NCBI GenBank assembly: GCA_019244295.1
Contig: JAFASX010000118.1
Coordinates: forward strand, 1-32,127
Reading direction: 5' to 3'
Origin: Pseudonocardia sp.
Lineage (GTDB): Bacteria; Actinomycetota; Actinomycetes; Mycobacteriales; Pseudonocardiaceae
Length of the DNA stretch: 32,127 nt
In this document: positions 15,521 to 25,950 of the stretch, in pieces
Numbering within the stretch: position 1 is the first letter of the stretch
Layout of the letters: every line of letters begins with the position of its first letter
The notes under the pieces: generated by a model
What the model saw: only the letters and a program-made list of their open reading frames with translations
The model's database searches: none
Told to the model about the DNA's origin: nothing
Made by a program: the position numbers and the translations under genes

Positions 15521-16639
15521 CTACCGCGCGGCGAGCTGCCGCTGACGTCGCCACCGGATACCGGCCTCGATGAAACCGTCAATGTCGCCATCGAGCACCG
15601 CGCTCGGGTTGCCCACTTCGTACTCGGTGCGCAAGTCCTTGACCATCTGATAGGGGTGCAGCACGTAAGAGCGCATCTGGTTGCCCCATGAGGTGCCGGT
15701 GTCCTTCAGCGCATCCATCTTCGCCTGCTCCTCCTGCCGGCGCCGCTCCAGCAGCTTGGCCTGCAGAACGAGCATCGCGGACGCTTTGTTCTGCAGCTGG
15801 GAGCGCTCGTTCTGACAGGAGACCACAATGCCGGTGGGCAGGTGGGTCAGCCGGACCGCCGAGTCGGTTGTGTTCACCCCCTGCCCGCCGGGGCCAGAGG
15901 AGCGGTACACGTCCACCCGCAGATCTTTCTCGTCGATCTCGACGTGGTCGGTGGACTCCACCACGGGAACGACCTCGACGCCCGCGAACGACGTCTGCCG
16001 CCGCCCCTGGTTGTCGAACGGGGAGATGCGAACCAACCGGTGGGTACCCTGCTCGACCGACAGCGTCCCGTACGCGAAGGGCGCGTGCACCGCGAAGGTG
16101 GCCGACTTGATGCCGGCTTCTTCGGCGTAGGACGTGTCGTAGACGTCCACTCCATACTCGTGGCGCTCGGCCCAGCGCAGGTACATCCGCATCAGCATCT
16201 CGGCCCAGTCGGCCGCGTCCACCCCGCCGGCCTCCGAGCGGATCGTGACCAGCGCCTCCCGCTCGTCGTACTCCCCGGACAGCAAGGTACGGACCTCCAG
16301 CGAGCCGATGTCGGCACGCAGCTTAGCCCGCTCGGCGTCCGCGTCGGCTAGTGCCGCGACGCCGTCCGGGCCCTCGGTCTCCTCGGCCAGCTCATAGAGC
16401 ACCGGAAGGTCATCGAGCCGGCGCCGGATGTCGGTGACGTGGCGCAGCTCGGCCTGCGCGCGCGACAACCGGCTGGTGACCTCCTGGGCGCGATCCTGGT
16501 CATTCCACAGGTCGGGCTGACCAGCCTCCTCAGACAGCCGCGCGATCTCCGCCCGCAGCCTGGGCAGGTCCATCACTGTCTCTATCCCGTCCAGCGTGCC
16601 GGACAGGTCCTTGATCTCCGCCGCAACGTCCAGGTTCAC
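15521..16639 (-). CDS. prfB: Peptide chain release factor 2
   Basis: A 372-residue class I release factor for UGA and UAA. The tripeptide anticodon SPF is at residues 206-208 ('[15 protein letters not shown]'), and the catalytic GGQ is at 251-253 ('[20 protein letters not shown]'). The N-terminal domain is helical ('[13 protein letters not shown]'). The whole gene is in one frame, so no programmed frameshift is used, as is normal in actinobacteria. The start is GTG at 16637-16639. A GGAG lies four bases upstream, and a TAGGCT -10-like box lies eight bases from the start, allowing a leaderless or nearly leaderless transcript. Confidence 0.95.
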   Translation of the reverse strand: MNLDVAAEIKDLSGTLDGIETVMDLPRLRAEIARLSEEAGQPDLWNDQDRAQEVTSRLSRAQAELRHVTDIRRRLDDLPVLYELAEETEGPDGVAALADADAERAKLRADIGSLEVRTLLSGEYDEREALVTIRSEAGGVDAADWAEMLMRMYLRWAERHEYGVDVYDTSYAEEAGIKSATFAVHAPFAYGTLSVEQGTHRLVRISPFDNQGRRQTSFAGVEVVPVVESTDHVEIDEKDLRVDVYRSSGPGGQGVNTTDSAVRLTHLPTGIVVSCQNERSQLQNKASAMLVLQAKLLERRRQEEQAKMDALKDTGTSWGNQMRSYVLHPYQMVKDLRTEYEVGNPSAVLDGDIDGFIEAGIRWRRQRQLAAR

Positions 16640-16911
16640 AACACTCCAGCCTACGTCTCTTAAGGTCAGGTGACGAAATCACCTCGGCACCGCGAGGACA
16701 CCGCGAGCCCGCTAGGGGCCAAGGCGGCCCGCCGGGCTTGTCGATAAATCCCGAAGTTCACCGGTTTCACATCAACTGTAACCCAGCCGGGGGATGGTGC
16801 GATGCACCGCACATATACTTCGGCACTATTCGCCGACGGCGTGCGGGGCCACTATTCAGCGGTACAAATGACAGATCTTACTGGGGAGGCGGTAACGGAA
16901 ATGGGGCACCT
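16640..16911. promoter_or_regulatory. Divergent intergenic region between prfB and the ABC transporter operon
   Basis: No gene is seen in these 272 bp. On the plus strand a TATACT box (16814-16819) is a good -10 element, preceded by a small inverted repeat GGTGC-GAT-GCACC (16796-16808) where a -35 box would be expected, which may be an operator. A GGGGAGG (16882-16888) and nearby purines precede the permease start at 16912. On the minus strand a TAGGCT box lies just before the prfB start. Confidence 0.4.
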
Positions 16912-17889
16912 ATGGTTCGGTTCTTAGCCCGCAGGTTGCTGAACTACATCGCCCTGTGCCTGCTGGCCACCTTCCTGGCCTATGCGCTCGCCTCGCTGAC
17001 GTTCCGTCCGCTGGATCAGCTGTCTATGCGCCAGCCGCCCCCGCCGGCCGCCACCATCGAGGCCAAGCGGGTCGAGCTGCACCTGGACAAGCCGATCCCG
17101 GAGCGGTTCGGGATCTGGATCTCCGGCGTGGCTCGCGGCGACTTCGGCAAGACGGTGGCCAGCGCGTCGATCAACGACGAGCTGTGGCGGCGGGTCGGCA
17201 TCAGCCTGCGGTTGTTCCTGGCCGGCACCGTGATCGGCATCGTGGCCGGGGTACTGCTCGGGGTCACTGCCGCGATCAAGCAGTACTCGATCTTCGACCA
17301 CGTTGGCACGCTCTTCTCGTTCCTGGTCCTTTCCACCCCGGTGTTCGTGATCGGCACGCTGCTGAAGGTGGCCTGGCTGCCGGTCAACCAAGCCGCCGGC
17401 ACCCAGCTGTTGTACTTCAACGGCGAGTCGACGGCTGGCTTCAGCGGCACTGGCTGGGATCTGGTGGTCGACCACCTGCAGCACCTGGTGCTGCCCACCA
17501 TCGCCATCGCGATCGGCCAGGTCGCGGTGTACAGCCGCTATCAGCGCAGCGCGATGCTCGACGTACTCGGCAGCGACTTCCTGCGCACCGCGCGGGCCAA
17601 AGGCCTGACCCGCCGCCAGGCGCTGTTCAAGCACGGGCTGCGCACCGCGTTGATCCCGATGGCCACCCTGTTCGCGTTCGGCTTCGGGTTGCTTGTCACC
17701 GGTGGGGTGTTCACCGAGCGGATCTTCGGCTGGTTCGGTATGGGCGACTGGTTGCTTGTCGGGGTGCAAAACCAGGACGCCAACATCACCGCGACGGTGA
17801 CCCTGTTCATCGCGGTGCTGGTGCTGTTCGCCGGTTGGCTGTCCGACGTGCTTTACGCGGCTCTGGATCCCCGGGTGCGGGTGCGATGA
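16912..17889 (+). CDS. Peptide-type ABC transporter permease (DppB/OppB-like)
   Basis: A 325-residue inner-membrane permease. It opens with the OppB/DppB N-terminal segment ('RRLLNYIALCLLATFLAYAL'), followed by the usual extracytoplasmic stretch with 'LDKPIPERFGIWISG' and 'GDFGKTV', and further segments. The cytoplasmic EAA loop 'RTARAKGLTRRQALFKHGLR' contacts the ATPase, and 'GGVFTERIFGWFGMGDWL' near the end is also typical. ATG 16912-16914 is chosen because homology begins there; the frame is open 58 codons upstream but that part is not protein-like. Its stop overlaps the next gene (ATGA). With the following genes it forms an importer of peptides or similar solutes. Confidence 0.88.
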   Translation: MVRFLARRLLNYIALCLLATFLAYALASLTFRPLDQLSMRQPPPPAATIEAKRVELHLDKPIPERFGIWISGVARGDFGKTVASASINDELWRRVGISLRLFLAGTVIGIVAGVLLGVTAAIKQYSIFDHVGTLFSFLVLSTPVFVIGTLLKVAWLPVNQAAGTQLLYFNGESTAGFSGTGWDLVVDHLQHLVLPTIAIAIGQVAVYSRYQRSAMLDVLGSDFLRTARAKGLTRRQALFKHGLRTALIPMATLFAFGFGLLVTGGVFTERIFGWFGMGDWLLVGVQNQDANITATVTLFIAVLVLFAGWLSDVLYAALDPRVRVR

Positions 17890-18845
17890 GCGAAACCCTC
17901 AGCCAACCCGCCAAAGCGGCCGCGCCCGAGGCGGCTATCCCCGTCACCCGCCCGGTGAGGGTGAGCCGGGGTCGGCTGGTCGCCCGTCGGCTGCGACGCA
18001 ATCGGCTCGGGCTGGCCGGCGCGGCGTTCATCGTGCTGCTGTTCATTGGGGCGTTCGTCTCCCCGCTGTTCTACCCGTGGGACTACCGGACCCAGGACGA
18101 CCTGGCGCTACTGCTGCCGCCGTCGCCGACGCACTGGTTCGGTACCACCTCGCTCGGCGAGGACCTGTTCGCCCAGTGCATGCGCGGGCTGCAGAAGTCG
18201 TTGCTGATCGGCTTGCTGGTGGGGGTCATCTCCACCGGGCTGGCCGCCGTGGTCGGCTCGCTGGCTGGCTACTTCGGCCGGGCCACCGACCGCGGCCTGA
18301 TGTGGCTGGTCGACCTGTTGCTGGTACTTCCCTCGTTCCTCATCGTGGCCATCCTCAGCCCGGCGTTCCGGGGCAAGTCGTGGCTGCTGTTGGTGCTGCT
18401 GTTGTCCGCGTTCAACTGGATGATCTCGTCTCGAATCGTCCGGGGGATGACGCTCACCCTGCGCGAACGGGAGTTCGTGGCGGCGGCGCGGTTCATGGAC
18501 ATGGCGGCCTGGCGGATCATCACCCGGCACATCATCCCGAACATGGCCTCCATATTGATCATTGACGCGACGATCGGGGTGGCCGGAGCGATCCTGAGCG
18601 AGACCGCGCTGAGCTTCTTCGGGTTCGGTATCCAGCCGCCGGATGTTTCGCTCGGCACGCTGATCTCCTCCGGCACCGAGTCGGCGCTGACGTTCCCGTG
18701 GTTGTTTGACTTCCCGGCTGGTCTGCTGGTGCTCACCGTGCTCGCGGTCAACTTCTTCGGCGACGGCCTGCGGGATGCTCTGGATCCATCCGCGTGCCGA
18801 GCGCGCGGCCGCCAAGGCGCCAACAGCGGGGAGAAGCGGCCGTGA
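17886..18845 (+). CDS. Peptide-type ABC transporter permease (DppC/OppC-like)
   Basis: A 319-residue second permease. After a roughly 35-residue hydrophilic N-terminus comes the OppC-type segment '[20 protein letters not shown]', then '[15 protein letters not shown]', as in DppC proteins ('GTDxxGRDxxSR' region). The EAA loop is '[20 protein letters not shown]' with '[10 protein letters not shown]', followed by '[19 protein letters not shown]', a hallmark of the family. ATG at 17886-17888 overlaps the stop of the first permease, and its TGA overlaps the GTG of the ATPase gene. The C-terminal tail is Arg-rich and unusual but short. Confidence 0.88.
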   Translation: MSETLSQPAKAAAPEAAIPVTRPVRVSRGRLVARRLRRNRLGLAGAAFIVLLFIGAFVSPLFYPWDYRTQDDLALLLPPSPTHWFGTTSLGEDLFAQCMRGLQKSLLIGLLVGVISTGLAAVVGSLAGYFGRATDRGLMWLVDLLLVLPSFLIVAILSPAFRGKSWLLLVLLLSAFNWMISSRIVRGMTLTLREREFVAAARFMDMAAWRIITRHIIPNMASILIIDATIGVAGAILSETALSFFGFGIQPPDVSLGTLISSGTESALTFPWLFDFPAGLLVLTVLAVNFFGDGLRDALDPSACRARGRQGANSGEKRP

Positions 18846-20911
18846 ATGAACCGATCCTGCGGGTCAGCGACCTCGCGGTGTCCTTCCCCAGCGAGGCCGG
18901 CCTGGTACGCGCGGTACGTGGGGTGAGCTTCGAGGTGGCCGCCGGCGAGGTGCTGGGCATCGTCGGGGAGTCCGGGTCCGGTAAGTCGGTGTCCGCGTTG
19001 GCCACCATGGGCTTGCTGCCCCCGCAGGCGTGGGTGTCCGGCTCGATCCAGTTCCGAGGTGAAGAGCTGCTCGGCCGCTCGGAGGCCGAACTGGCAAAAA
19101 TCAGAGGCAGCCGGATCGCGATGGTGTTCCAAGATCCGCTCTCCGCGCTCACGCCGATCTTCACCGTCGGCGATCAGGTGGCTGAAGCTCTGCTCGTGCA
19201 CGGCAAGGGCACGATGAGCCGCAAGCAAGCGGCCGAACGGGCCATTGAGCTGCTGGACGTAGTCGGTATCCCGCAGGCGCGGCAGCGGGCGAAAGCGTTC
19301 CCGCACGAGTTCTCCGGTGGCATGCGCCAGCGGGTGGTGATCGCGATGACCATTGCCAACAACCCGGATCTGATCATCGCCGATGAGCCGACCACCGCGC
19401 TGGACGTCACCGTGCAGGCCCAAGTGCTCGATGTGCTGCGCATCGCGCGCGAGCTGACCGGGGCCGGCCTGGTCCTGATCACCCACGACCTCGGGGTGGT
19501 GGCCGGGGTGGCCAATCGGGTACAGGTGATGTACGCGGGGCGGATCGTGGAGACCGCGCCGGTGGACGAGATCTTCGCCCGGCCGAGGATGCCGTACACA
19601 CTCGGGTTGCTCGGTTCCGTGCCCCGGTTGGACGGCGACCGTCGAGCGCCGCTGGTGCCGATCGAAGGGCAGCCCCCGTCCATGGTGGACCTCGACCCCG
19701 GCTGCCCGTTCGTGCCCCGCTGCCCGCTAGCGGTCGATCGCTGCCGGACGGCCGAGCCCGCGCTGGTCAACGTCAACGGCGGATGGCACCTCAGCGCCTG
19801 CTGGCGAAGCGGCGAGCCGCGCCGCGACGAGCCGGCGGCCGCCGGCGTGTTCGGCATCCAGGCACCAGACCACCAGAGAAGGCCCAACGGGGAGGTGGTG
19901 CTTCGGGTCACCAACCTCAGCCGGCACTACCCGCTGACCCACGGCACGATCTTCCGCCGCCGGGTCGGCACCGTGCGGGCGGTGGATGGGGTGTCGTTCG
20001 AGCTGCGCGCCGGCGAGGTGCTCGGCCTGGTCGGGGAGTCGGGCTGTGGGAAGACCTCGACGCTGATGGAGATCCTCGGGTTGGCCAACCCGACCACCGG
20101 CAGCATCGAAGTGCTCGGGCGCGACGTCGCCGCGCTGGACCGGGCCGGACGCAAGGCCATTCGGCGCGACCTGCAGGTGGTATTCCAGGATCCGGTGGCG
20201 TCGCTGGACCCGAGGCTGCCGGTCGGTGATGTGATCGCTGAGCCGCTGATGGTGCACGGGTTTCCGGCGGCGCGGCGGGCTGAACGGGTCGCCGAGCTGC
20301 TCGCGCTGGTCGGGCTGCACCCGGAGCACGCCGAACGGTACCCGGCGGAGTTTTCCGGCGGTCAGCGCCAGCGGATTGGCATCGCGAGGGCGTTGGCGCT
20401 AGAACCGAAGGTGCTGGTGCTCGACGAGCCGGTGTCCGCGTTGGACGTGTCCATCCAAGCCGGAGTGATCAACCTGCTCGACGAGCTGCGCGGCCGGCTC
20501 GGGTTGGCTTACCTGTTCGTCGCACACGATCTGTCGGTGGTGGGCCACCTGGCCAATCGGGTCGCCGTGATGTACCTGGGGAAGCTGGTTGAGATCGGCC
20601 CGGTGGACGCGGTGTTCGCCGCCCCCCGCCACCCGTACACCCAGGCGCTGCTGTCCGCGATCCCGATCCCCGATCCACCGGTGGAACGCCGCCGGGAGCG
20701 AATCCTGCTGCGTGGTGAGCCGCCGAACCCCGCCGACCCACCAGCCGGCTGCCGGTTTCACACCCGCTGCCCACTATTCCCTACCCTCGGCGCGCTGGCC
20801 GCGCGGCTGTGTCTGGAGCAGGACCCGGAGATGCGAGCTCCGGATGACGGCCCGGTAGCAGCCGGTCACCAGGTGGCCTGTCACCATGCTCGGGTCCGGG
20901 AGGTGGTGTGA
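18842..20911 (+). CDS. Double-headed peptide ABC transporter ATPase (DppD-DppF fusion)
   Basis: A 689-residue protein joining two ATPase halves in one chain. The first half has Walker A GESGSGKS (residues 42-49), signature FSGGMRQR (157-164) and Walker B ending DEPTTALD (181-188). It ends in an oligopeptide-transporter C-terminal domain with Cys residues ('[15 protein letters not shown]', 288-301). The second half has Walker A GESGCGKT (398-405), FSGGQRQR (504-511), DEPVSALD (528-535) and a matching Cys-containing tail ('[12 protein letters not shown]'). The paired Cys motifs may bind an iron-sulfur cluster, as shown in some DppD/DppF proteins. GTG at 18842 overlaps the previous stop (GTGA). 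It powers the two permeases before it. Confidence 0.92.
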   Translation: MNEPILRVSDLAVSFPSEAGLVRAVRGVSFEVAAGEVLGIVGESGSGKSVSALATMGLLPPQAWVSGSIQFRGEELLGRSEAELAKIRGSRIAMVFQDPLSALTPIFTVGDQVAEALLVHGKGTMSRKQAAERAIELLDVVGIPQARQRAKAFPHEFSGGMRQRVVIAMTIANNPDLIIADEPTTALDVTVQAQVLDVLRIARELTGAGLVLITHDLGVVAGVANRVQVMYAGRIVETAPVDEIFARPRMPYTLGLLGSVPRLDGDRRAPLVPIEGQPPSMVDLDPGCPFVPRCPLAVDRCRTAEPALVNVNGGWHLSACWRSGEPRRDEPAAAGVFGIQAPDHQRRPNGEVVLRVTNLSRHYPLTHGTIFRRRVGTVRAVDGVSFELRAGEVLGLVGESGCGKTSTLMEILGLANPTTGSIEVLGRDVAALDRAGRKAIRRDLQVVFQDPVASLDPRLPVGDVIAEPLMVHGFPAARRAERVAELLALVGLHPEHAERYPAEFSGGQRQRIGIARALALEPKVLVLDEPVSALDVSIQAGVINLLDELRGRLGLAYLFVAHDLSVVGHLANRVAVMYLGKLVEIGPVDAVFAAPRHPYTQALLSAIPIPDPPVERRRERILLRGEPPNPADPPAGCRFHTRCPLFPTLGALAARLCLEQDPEMRAPDDGPVAAGHQVACHHARVREVV

Positions 20912-22572
20912 GTCGTTCGGCGCGGGTGCTGGTCGCCATGGTGGTCTGTGCCGTCCTCACTCTGGCCGGCTGCTCGGGCGGCGGGGGGCCGTCGAGACAC
21001 GTGGAAATCAACGACATCAATCCCAAGCCTCGCCAGACGTTGCGCGACGGGGGCGACCTGCGCTGGCCGATCGACTCGCTGCCGGACAACTACAACTACA
21101 ACCAGCTCGACGGCGCATCCGGCCCAACCCGGGATGTGGTCGGCGCACTGCTGCCGTTCCTGTTCACTGACACCGTCAACGGCGGGATGGCGCTCAACCG
21201 GAACTATCTGACCTCGGCGGAACTGACCTCCAGCAACCCTGAGGTGATTACCTACACGATCAACCCGAGGGCGGCCTGGAGCAACGGCACCCCGATCACC
21301 TGGCGTGACTTCGAGGCCCAGTGGAAAGCCCTGAACGGCGCCAACCCGGCTTTTGCCGCGGCCAGCGGAACCGGATACGAAGACATCGGCTCGGTGGCTA
21401 AAGGCAGCGACGACAGGCAGGCCGTCGTCACGTTCAACCGGACGTTCGCCGAGTGGAAAGGCTTGTTCAGCCCGCTGTATCCGGTTTCAACCAACGCTGA
21501 CCCGGTGGCGTTCAACACCGGTTTAGCTGGCAAGCTCCCGGTCACCGCGGGGCCGTTCGTCCTCGACAAGATCGACCGCGCCGCCAAGACCGTCACGCTG
21601 CGGCGCAGCGACCGCTGGTGGGGCGACCGGGCCAAGCTGGACCGGATCATCTTCCGGGTCTGCGAGCGCGCCGCGCTGGCTGATGGCCTGGCCAACAACG
21701 AGATCGACTTCTACAAGATCGGGTCTAACGTTGACCTACTGCGTCGGGCCCAATCGACACCGGGGGTGGCCATTCGCCAGTCCCCCGACCGGACGTATAA
21801 CCAGATCACCTTCAACGGCGCTCCGGGGACCATCTTGTCGGACCTCCGGTTGCGCCAGGCCATCGCGAAGGGGATCGACCGCACCGCCATCGCGCAATGG
21901 ATGATTGGCCAGATCGTGCCGAACGCCAGCCAGCACGGCAACCACATCTACGCCTACGGGTCCACGGACTATCGGGACAATTCGGACGCTTTGCCCTTCG
22001 ACCGAGCGGCCGCCAACCGGGAGCTCGACGAGCTGGGTTGGCTGCGATCCGGTCCAGGCGGCGCCAGGGCCAAAGGCAGGCAACCGCTGCGGTTGCGGCT
22101 CGCGCAATTCGCGCCGAACCCGGTGGGCGAGCAGATCGATAAGGCCATCCAGGACCAGTTGGATCAGCTCGGAGTCACTGTGGTGATCGAACCGGTACCG
22201 ATCGCGGAGTCCCAGAAACGCCTCAGGTCGGGCAACTTCGATGTGGTCGGGTTTGCCTGGGAGAACACCGCCACCCCGTTCAGCAGCGGGCGAGGCATCT
22301 ACGCCGAGCCAAAGGGCAATGACGTGCGGCAGAACTACGGCCGGATTTCCAGCCGCGAAATCGACGCGCTATTCGACCAGGGAATCCGGGAATTGGACGA
22401 CACTAAACGCGCCGAGATCGGCAATCAGGTCGACAAGCTGATCTGGGAAGAAGTGCACCACTTGCCGCTCTACCCGTCCACCGGTGCCTACGCCGTGCGT
22501 TCCACGCTGGCCAACTTCGGCGCACCAGGGTTCGCCGATGTGGACTACGTCAACACGGGGTATCTGAAGTGA
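20908..22572 (+). CDS. Substrate-binding lipoprotein, family 5 (first of three)
   Basis: A 554-residue lipoprotein with a Sec-type signal and lipobox 'LTLAGC' (Cys22). It is followed by the SBP_bac_5 fold: '[20 protein letters not shown]', '[20 protein letters not shown]' ('W.DG.P.T..D' motif), '[20 protein letters not shown]' and '[15 protein letters not shown]'. The ligand-binding protein is anchored outside the membrane and delivers substrate to the permeases. It is a close paralogue of the next two genes along its whole length and shares the ending '[20 protein letters not shown]'. GTG at 20908 overlaps the ATPase stop (GTGA). Substrate unknown; peptides are typical. Confidence 0.88.
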   Translation: MSRSARVLVAMVVCAVLTLAGCSGGGGPSRHVEINDINPKPRQTLRDGGDLRWPIDSLPDNYNYNQLDGASGPTRDVVGALLPFLFTDTVNGGMALNRNYLTSAELTSSNPEVITYTINPRAAWSNGTPITWRDFEAQWKALNGANPAFAAASGTGYEDIGSVAKGSDDRQAVVTFNRTFAEWKGLFSPLYPVSTNADPVAFNTGLAGKLPVTAGPFVLDKIDRAAKTVTLRRSDRWWGDRAKLDRIIFRVCERAALADGLANNEIDFYKIGSNVDLLRRAQSTPGVAIRQSPDRTYNQITFNGAPGTILSDLRLRQAIAKGIDRTAIAQWMIGQIVPNASQHGNHIYAYGSTDYRDNSDALPFDRAAANRELDELGWLRSGPGGARAKGRQPLRLRLAQFAPNPVGEQIDKAIQDQLDQLGVTVVIEPVPIAESQKRLRSGNFDVVGFAWENTATPFSSGRGIYAEPKGNDVRQNYGRISSREIDALFDQGIRELDDTKRAEIGNQVDKLIWEEVHHLPLYPSTGAYAVRSTLANFGAPGFADVDYVNTGYLK

Positions 22573-24245
22573 TCAATCGGCGGGTCTTTCTGCGTGGCGG
22601 CGCGCTGGCCGCCGTCGGGGTGGTGTTTGCCAGCTGTTCAAGCGGTGGGAACGGCGGCCGGCTATCCGGCACGGCCGTCGGCGGCCAGGACATCAACCCG
22701 AAGCCGCGCGAGGAGGTCCGCGACGGAGGCGACCTGCGCTGGCCGATCGACGGGCTGCCCAACAACTACAACTACAACCAGGTCGACGGCACTACCGCGG
22801 AGACCATCGCCATCATCAACGCGCTCATCCCCGCGCCGTTCCTCGCCACCGCCGACGGCGGCTCGCGCGTCAACCCCGACTACCTGACCAGCGCGGCGGT
22901 CACCTCGACGAACCCGCAGGTGGTTACCTACACGATCAACCCGAAGGCGGCCTGGAGCGACGGTATCCCGATCACCTGGCGCGACTTTGAAGCGTCGTGG
23001 AAGTCGCAGAACGGCGCCAACCCCGGGTACCAGGCCGCCGGGACGAGCGGGTATGAGGACGTGTCCTCCGTGGCGCGCGGGACGGACGACAAGCAGGTGG
23101 TGGTCACCTTCAAAAAGACGTTCGCGGAGTGGCGGGCGCTGTTCGGCCCGCTCTACCCGGCCTCGCACACCTCGACCCCGAAGGCGTTCAACAGCGATTG
23201 GGCGACCGCCATGCCGGTTACCGCTGGGCCGTTCATGCTGGACTCGATCGACCAGACCGCCAAGACCGTCACGGTGAAACGCGACCCGCGCTGGTGGGGC
23301 ACCCCGGCCAAGCTGGACCGGATCATCTTCCGCGCGCTGGATCGGGCGGCGTTGCCGGACGCGCTGGCCAACGACGAAATCGATTTCTACGATGTGGGCG
23401 CTGACGTGAACCTGCTGCGTCGCGCGCAGTCCACCCCGGGCGTGGTGATCCGCGATGCACCCTCGCCGTACTACGAACAGGTAACCCTGAACGGAGCGCC
23501 GGGTGCCGTTCTGGCCGACCCGGCGGTGCGCAAAGCGGTCGCCCAAGGTATTGACCGGAATGCGGTGGCACAGCGGATGATCGGTCAGGTTGAACCAAAC
23601 TCCGGCACCACCGGCAACCACATTTACCGCAAGGGCAGCAAGCAGTACCGGGATAACGGCGCCGAGCTGACCTTCGACCCGGCCGCCGCCGAACGCACCC
23701 TCGACGCGCTCGGCTGGACCCGACCGAGTCCCGGCGCCACCCGGCACAAGAACGGCAAGCCGCTGAGCCTGCGGTTGATCTACTACACCGCCGGTGCCAA
23801 CGAGGACCTGGTACGCACGCTGCAGAACCAGCTCGACCAGATCGGGGTCGCCGTGGTGGGCCAGCAGTACCCGTCGCAGGAATGGACCACCAACCTCACC
23901 TCGGGCAACTTCGACCTGGTGATCTTCGCCTGGGGCAGCACCCCCACCCCGCTGAGCAGCTCGGCCAGCATCTTCACCACCCCGCCCCCTGGCAACGTGC
24001 GACAGAACTACGGGCGGATCTCCTCCTCCGAGATCGACCGGCTGTTCGCCCAAAGTATCGCTGAGCTGGACGAAGCCAAACGCATCGACATCGGCAACCA
24101 GATCGACAAGCTGCTCTGGGCCAACCAGCACGACATCCCGCTGTACGCCCGGCCCGGCGCCTACGCCGTGCGCTCCACCCTGGCCAACTTCGGCGCCCCC
24201 GGGTTCGCCGACATCGACTACATCAACGCGGGATTCATCAAGTGA
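22569..24245 (+). CDS. Substrate-binding lipoprotein, family 5 (second of three)
   Basis: A 558-residue paralogue of the preceding gene, with the same sequence of motifs ('[20 protein letters not shown]', 'AAWSDGIPITWRDF', 'AVRKAVAQGIDRNAVA'). Its signal differs: '[16 protein letters not shown]' is a twin-arginine (RRxFL) type, with lipobox Cys23 in 'VFASC'. This copy may therefore be exported folded by Tat while its neighbours use Sec. GTG at 22569 overlaps the previous stop (GTGA). The highest similarity is to the first copy; differences lie mainly in the ligand-facing middle part, which suggests a changed specificity. Confidence 0.87.
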   Translation: MINRRVFLRGGALAAVGVVFASCSSGGNGGRLSGTAVGGQDINPKPREEVRDGGDLRWPIDGLPNNYNYNQVDGTTAETIAIINALIPAPFLATADGGSRVNPDYLTSAAVTSTNPQVVTYTINPKAAWSDGIPITWRDFEASWKSQNGANPGYQAAGTSGYEDVSSVARGTDDKQVVVTFKKTFAEWRALFGPLYPASHTSTPKAFNSDWATAMPVTAGPFMLDSIDQTAKTVTVKRDPRWWGTPAKLDRIIFRALDRAALPDALANDEIDFYDVGADVNLLRRAQSTPGVVIRDAPSPYYEQVTLNGAPGAVLADPAVRKAVAQGIDRNAVAQRMIGQVEPNSGTTGNHIYRKGSKQYRDNGAELTFDPAAAERTLDALGWTRPSPGATRHKNGKPLSLRLIYYTAGANEDLVRTLQNQLDQIGVAVVGQQYPSQEWTTNLTSGNFDLVIFAWGSTPTPLSSSASIFTTPPPGNVRQNYGRISSSEIDRLFAQSIAELDEAKRIDIGNQIDKLLWANQHDIPLYARPGAYAVRSTLANFGAPGFADIDYINAGFIK

Positions 24246-25933
24246 AGCGTTCTGTCATGCTGCTGCTCACCGCGGCGCTGGCGCTGGCCACGACTACCAC
24301 CGCGGGCTGTGGGAGTGGGACCCCCGCCGACACCAGCGCCCCAGTCGCCAGCCCGACGCTCATCGCGGGCCGGGCCGACCTCAACCCGGTGGACGTGAGT
24401 GAACTCAAGTCAGGAGGTGAGCTGCACTGGCCGTACGAGGGAATCCCAGTCACATTCAACTACCACCAACTCGACGGCCCCTCCGAGGACAACGCCGCCG
24501 TGGTCAATGCCCTCATGCCTCGGCCATTCCGCAAAGCCGCGGACGGCGGACGCCAGCCGGATCCCGACTATGTGGTGTCCGCCACCCTGACCGCGCCGTC
24601 GCCGCAGACGGTCCGCTACATCCTCAACCCGAACGCAACCTGGAGCGACGGCACGCCGATCACCTGGCGGGACTTCGCCGCCCAGTGGAAGGCGCTCAAC
24701 GGCACCGACCCGGCCTACCAGGTAGCCGGCTCGAACGGCTACGACGACATCGCCTCAGTGGCGAGGGGCGGTGACGACAAACAGGTCATCGTCACCTTCC
24801 GCAAACCGTTCGCGGAGTGGCAGGGCTTATTCAGCCCGCTGTATCCGGCCTCAAACTATTCGACCCCGATCGCGTTCAACACCGCGTGGGTCCGAAAGAT
24901 CCCGGTCTCGGCCGGGCCATTCGTGTTGCAGGCGATCGACCAGGTTGCCCACACGGTCACCCTGGCCCGCAACGAGAAGTGGTGGGGTCCCAAGGCGAAG
25001 CTGGACCGGATCGTCTTCAAGCCCTACGCCCTTTCCCAGTATTTCCAGGGGCTGACCACCCCGGGCGGCATTGACTTCGCGCCGATCGGTTACAACACCA
25101 CGCTGGCCCGGCAAATCCGCACTCTGCGCGGCTTCGTGCTGCGCCAGTCGGTGAACCGGCATTACCAGGAGCTGCTGTTCAACGGCGGACCGGGAGCCCC
25201 GCTCGCCGATCTGGCGCTACGCAGGGCGATCGCTCGCGGCCTCGACCGCGACAGCATCGCCAAACGGGCGATCGGAGAGATCAACGAAGCGATCCACGCC
25301 ACCGGCAACCACATCTACCCGCTTGGCAGCGTGGAATACCAGGACAACTCCGGCGAACTGTCCTTCAACACCGCGGTTGCCAACCAACAGCTCGACGCGC
25401 TGGGCTGGCGCCGCGTTGGCAACCGGCGGCAGCTGGGCGGAAAACCATTGCAGTTGCGGGTGGTCATCGAAGCCGCGGACCCGGTGGCCGAGCAGGTGAG
25501 CCTGGCCATGGTCGAGCAGCTGGGCGCGATCGGGGTAACCGCGATTGTCCAGCCGCTCGCCCCGAAACTGAAGGAACAGGCGCTGCGCGCCGGGAACTTC
25601 GATCTGATCCTCAACCGGGAAGAAACCCCATCCATGCCGTTGAGCACGGAGGTCCGGCGTTACTACGACGTAATTGGAACCGATATCGGCTCCAATTACG
25701 CCCGGATCAACAACGGGGACGTGGTGGACATGTTCAGCCAGTCCGCCCAGAACCTGAACGACGAGCAACGTACGGCGGACGGCAACAGCCTGGACAAGCT
25801 GATCTGGGAGGTGGTGCGCAGCGTGCCGCTGTTTCCCTCGCCTGGCGCCTACGCGGTGCGGTCCACGCTGGCCAACTTCGGCGCGCCGGGGCTGTCCGAC
25901 ATCGACTACGCCCAGATCGGGTTCACCTCGTGA
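24242..25933 (+). CDS. Substrate-binding lipoprotein, family 5 (third of three)
   Basis: A 563-residue third paralogue, more diverged. It has a signal 'KRSVMLLLTAALALATTTTA' with lipobox Cys23, then 'GGELHWPYEGIPVTFNYHQL', '[18 protein letters not shown]', 'ALRRAIARGLDRDSIA' and the shared ending '[20 protein letters not shown]'. Where the first two copies have a '[20 protein letters not shown]'-like region, this one reads 'DFAPIGYNTTLARQIRTLRG', so its binding pocket probably differs. GTG at 24242 overlaps the previous stop. It ends the operon, 17 bp before the convergent pseudo-ligase kinase gene, with no obvious terminator between them. Confidence 0.86.
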   Translation: MKRSVMLLLTAALALATTTTAGCGSGTPADTSAPVASPTLIAGRADLNPVDVSELKSGGELHWPYEGIPVTFNYHQLDGPSEDNAAVVNALMPRPFRKAADGGRQPDPDYVVSATLTAPSPQTVRYILNPNATWSDGTPITWRDFAAQWKALNGTDPAYQVAGSNGYDDIASVARGGDDKQVIVTFRKPFAEWQGLFSPLYPASNYSTPIAFNTAWVRKIPVSAGPFVLQAIDQVAHTVTLARNEKWWGPKAKLDRIVFKPYALSQYFQGLTTPGGIDFAPIGYNTTLARQIRTLRGFVLRQSVNRHYQELLFNGGPGAPLADLALRRAIARGLDRDSIAKRAIGEINEAIHATGNHIYPLGSVEYQDNSGELSFNTAVANQQLDALGWRRVGNRRQLGGKPLQLRVVIEAADPVAEQVSLAMVEQLGAIGVTAIVQPLAPKLKEQALRAGNFDLILNREETPSMPLSTEVRRYYDVIGTDIGSNYARINNGDVVDMFSQSAQNLNDEQRTADGNSLDKLIWEVVRSVPLFPSPGAYAVRSTLANFGAPGLSDIDYAQIGFTS

Positions 25934-25950
25934 GCACGCCTACCGCTCCG

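Noticed and set aside
15521..16639. Programmed frameshift in prfB
   Set aside because: The complete 372-residue protein is in one frame with no internal early stop.
16738..16911. N-terminal extension of the first permease
   Set aside because: The 58 extra codons are not membrane-protein-like and family homology begins at the ATG at 16912.
22662..24131. 489-codon minus-strand frame opposite the second binding protein
   Set aside because: The opposite strand encodes a full lipoprotein with all family motifs; this frame is a GC-bias shadow.
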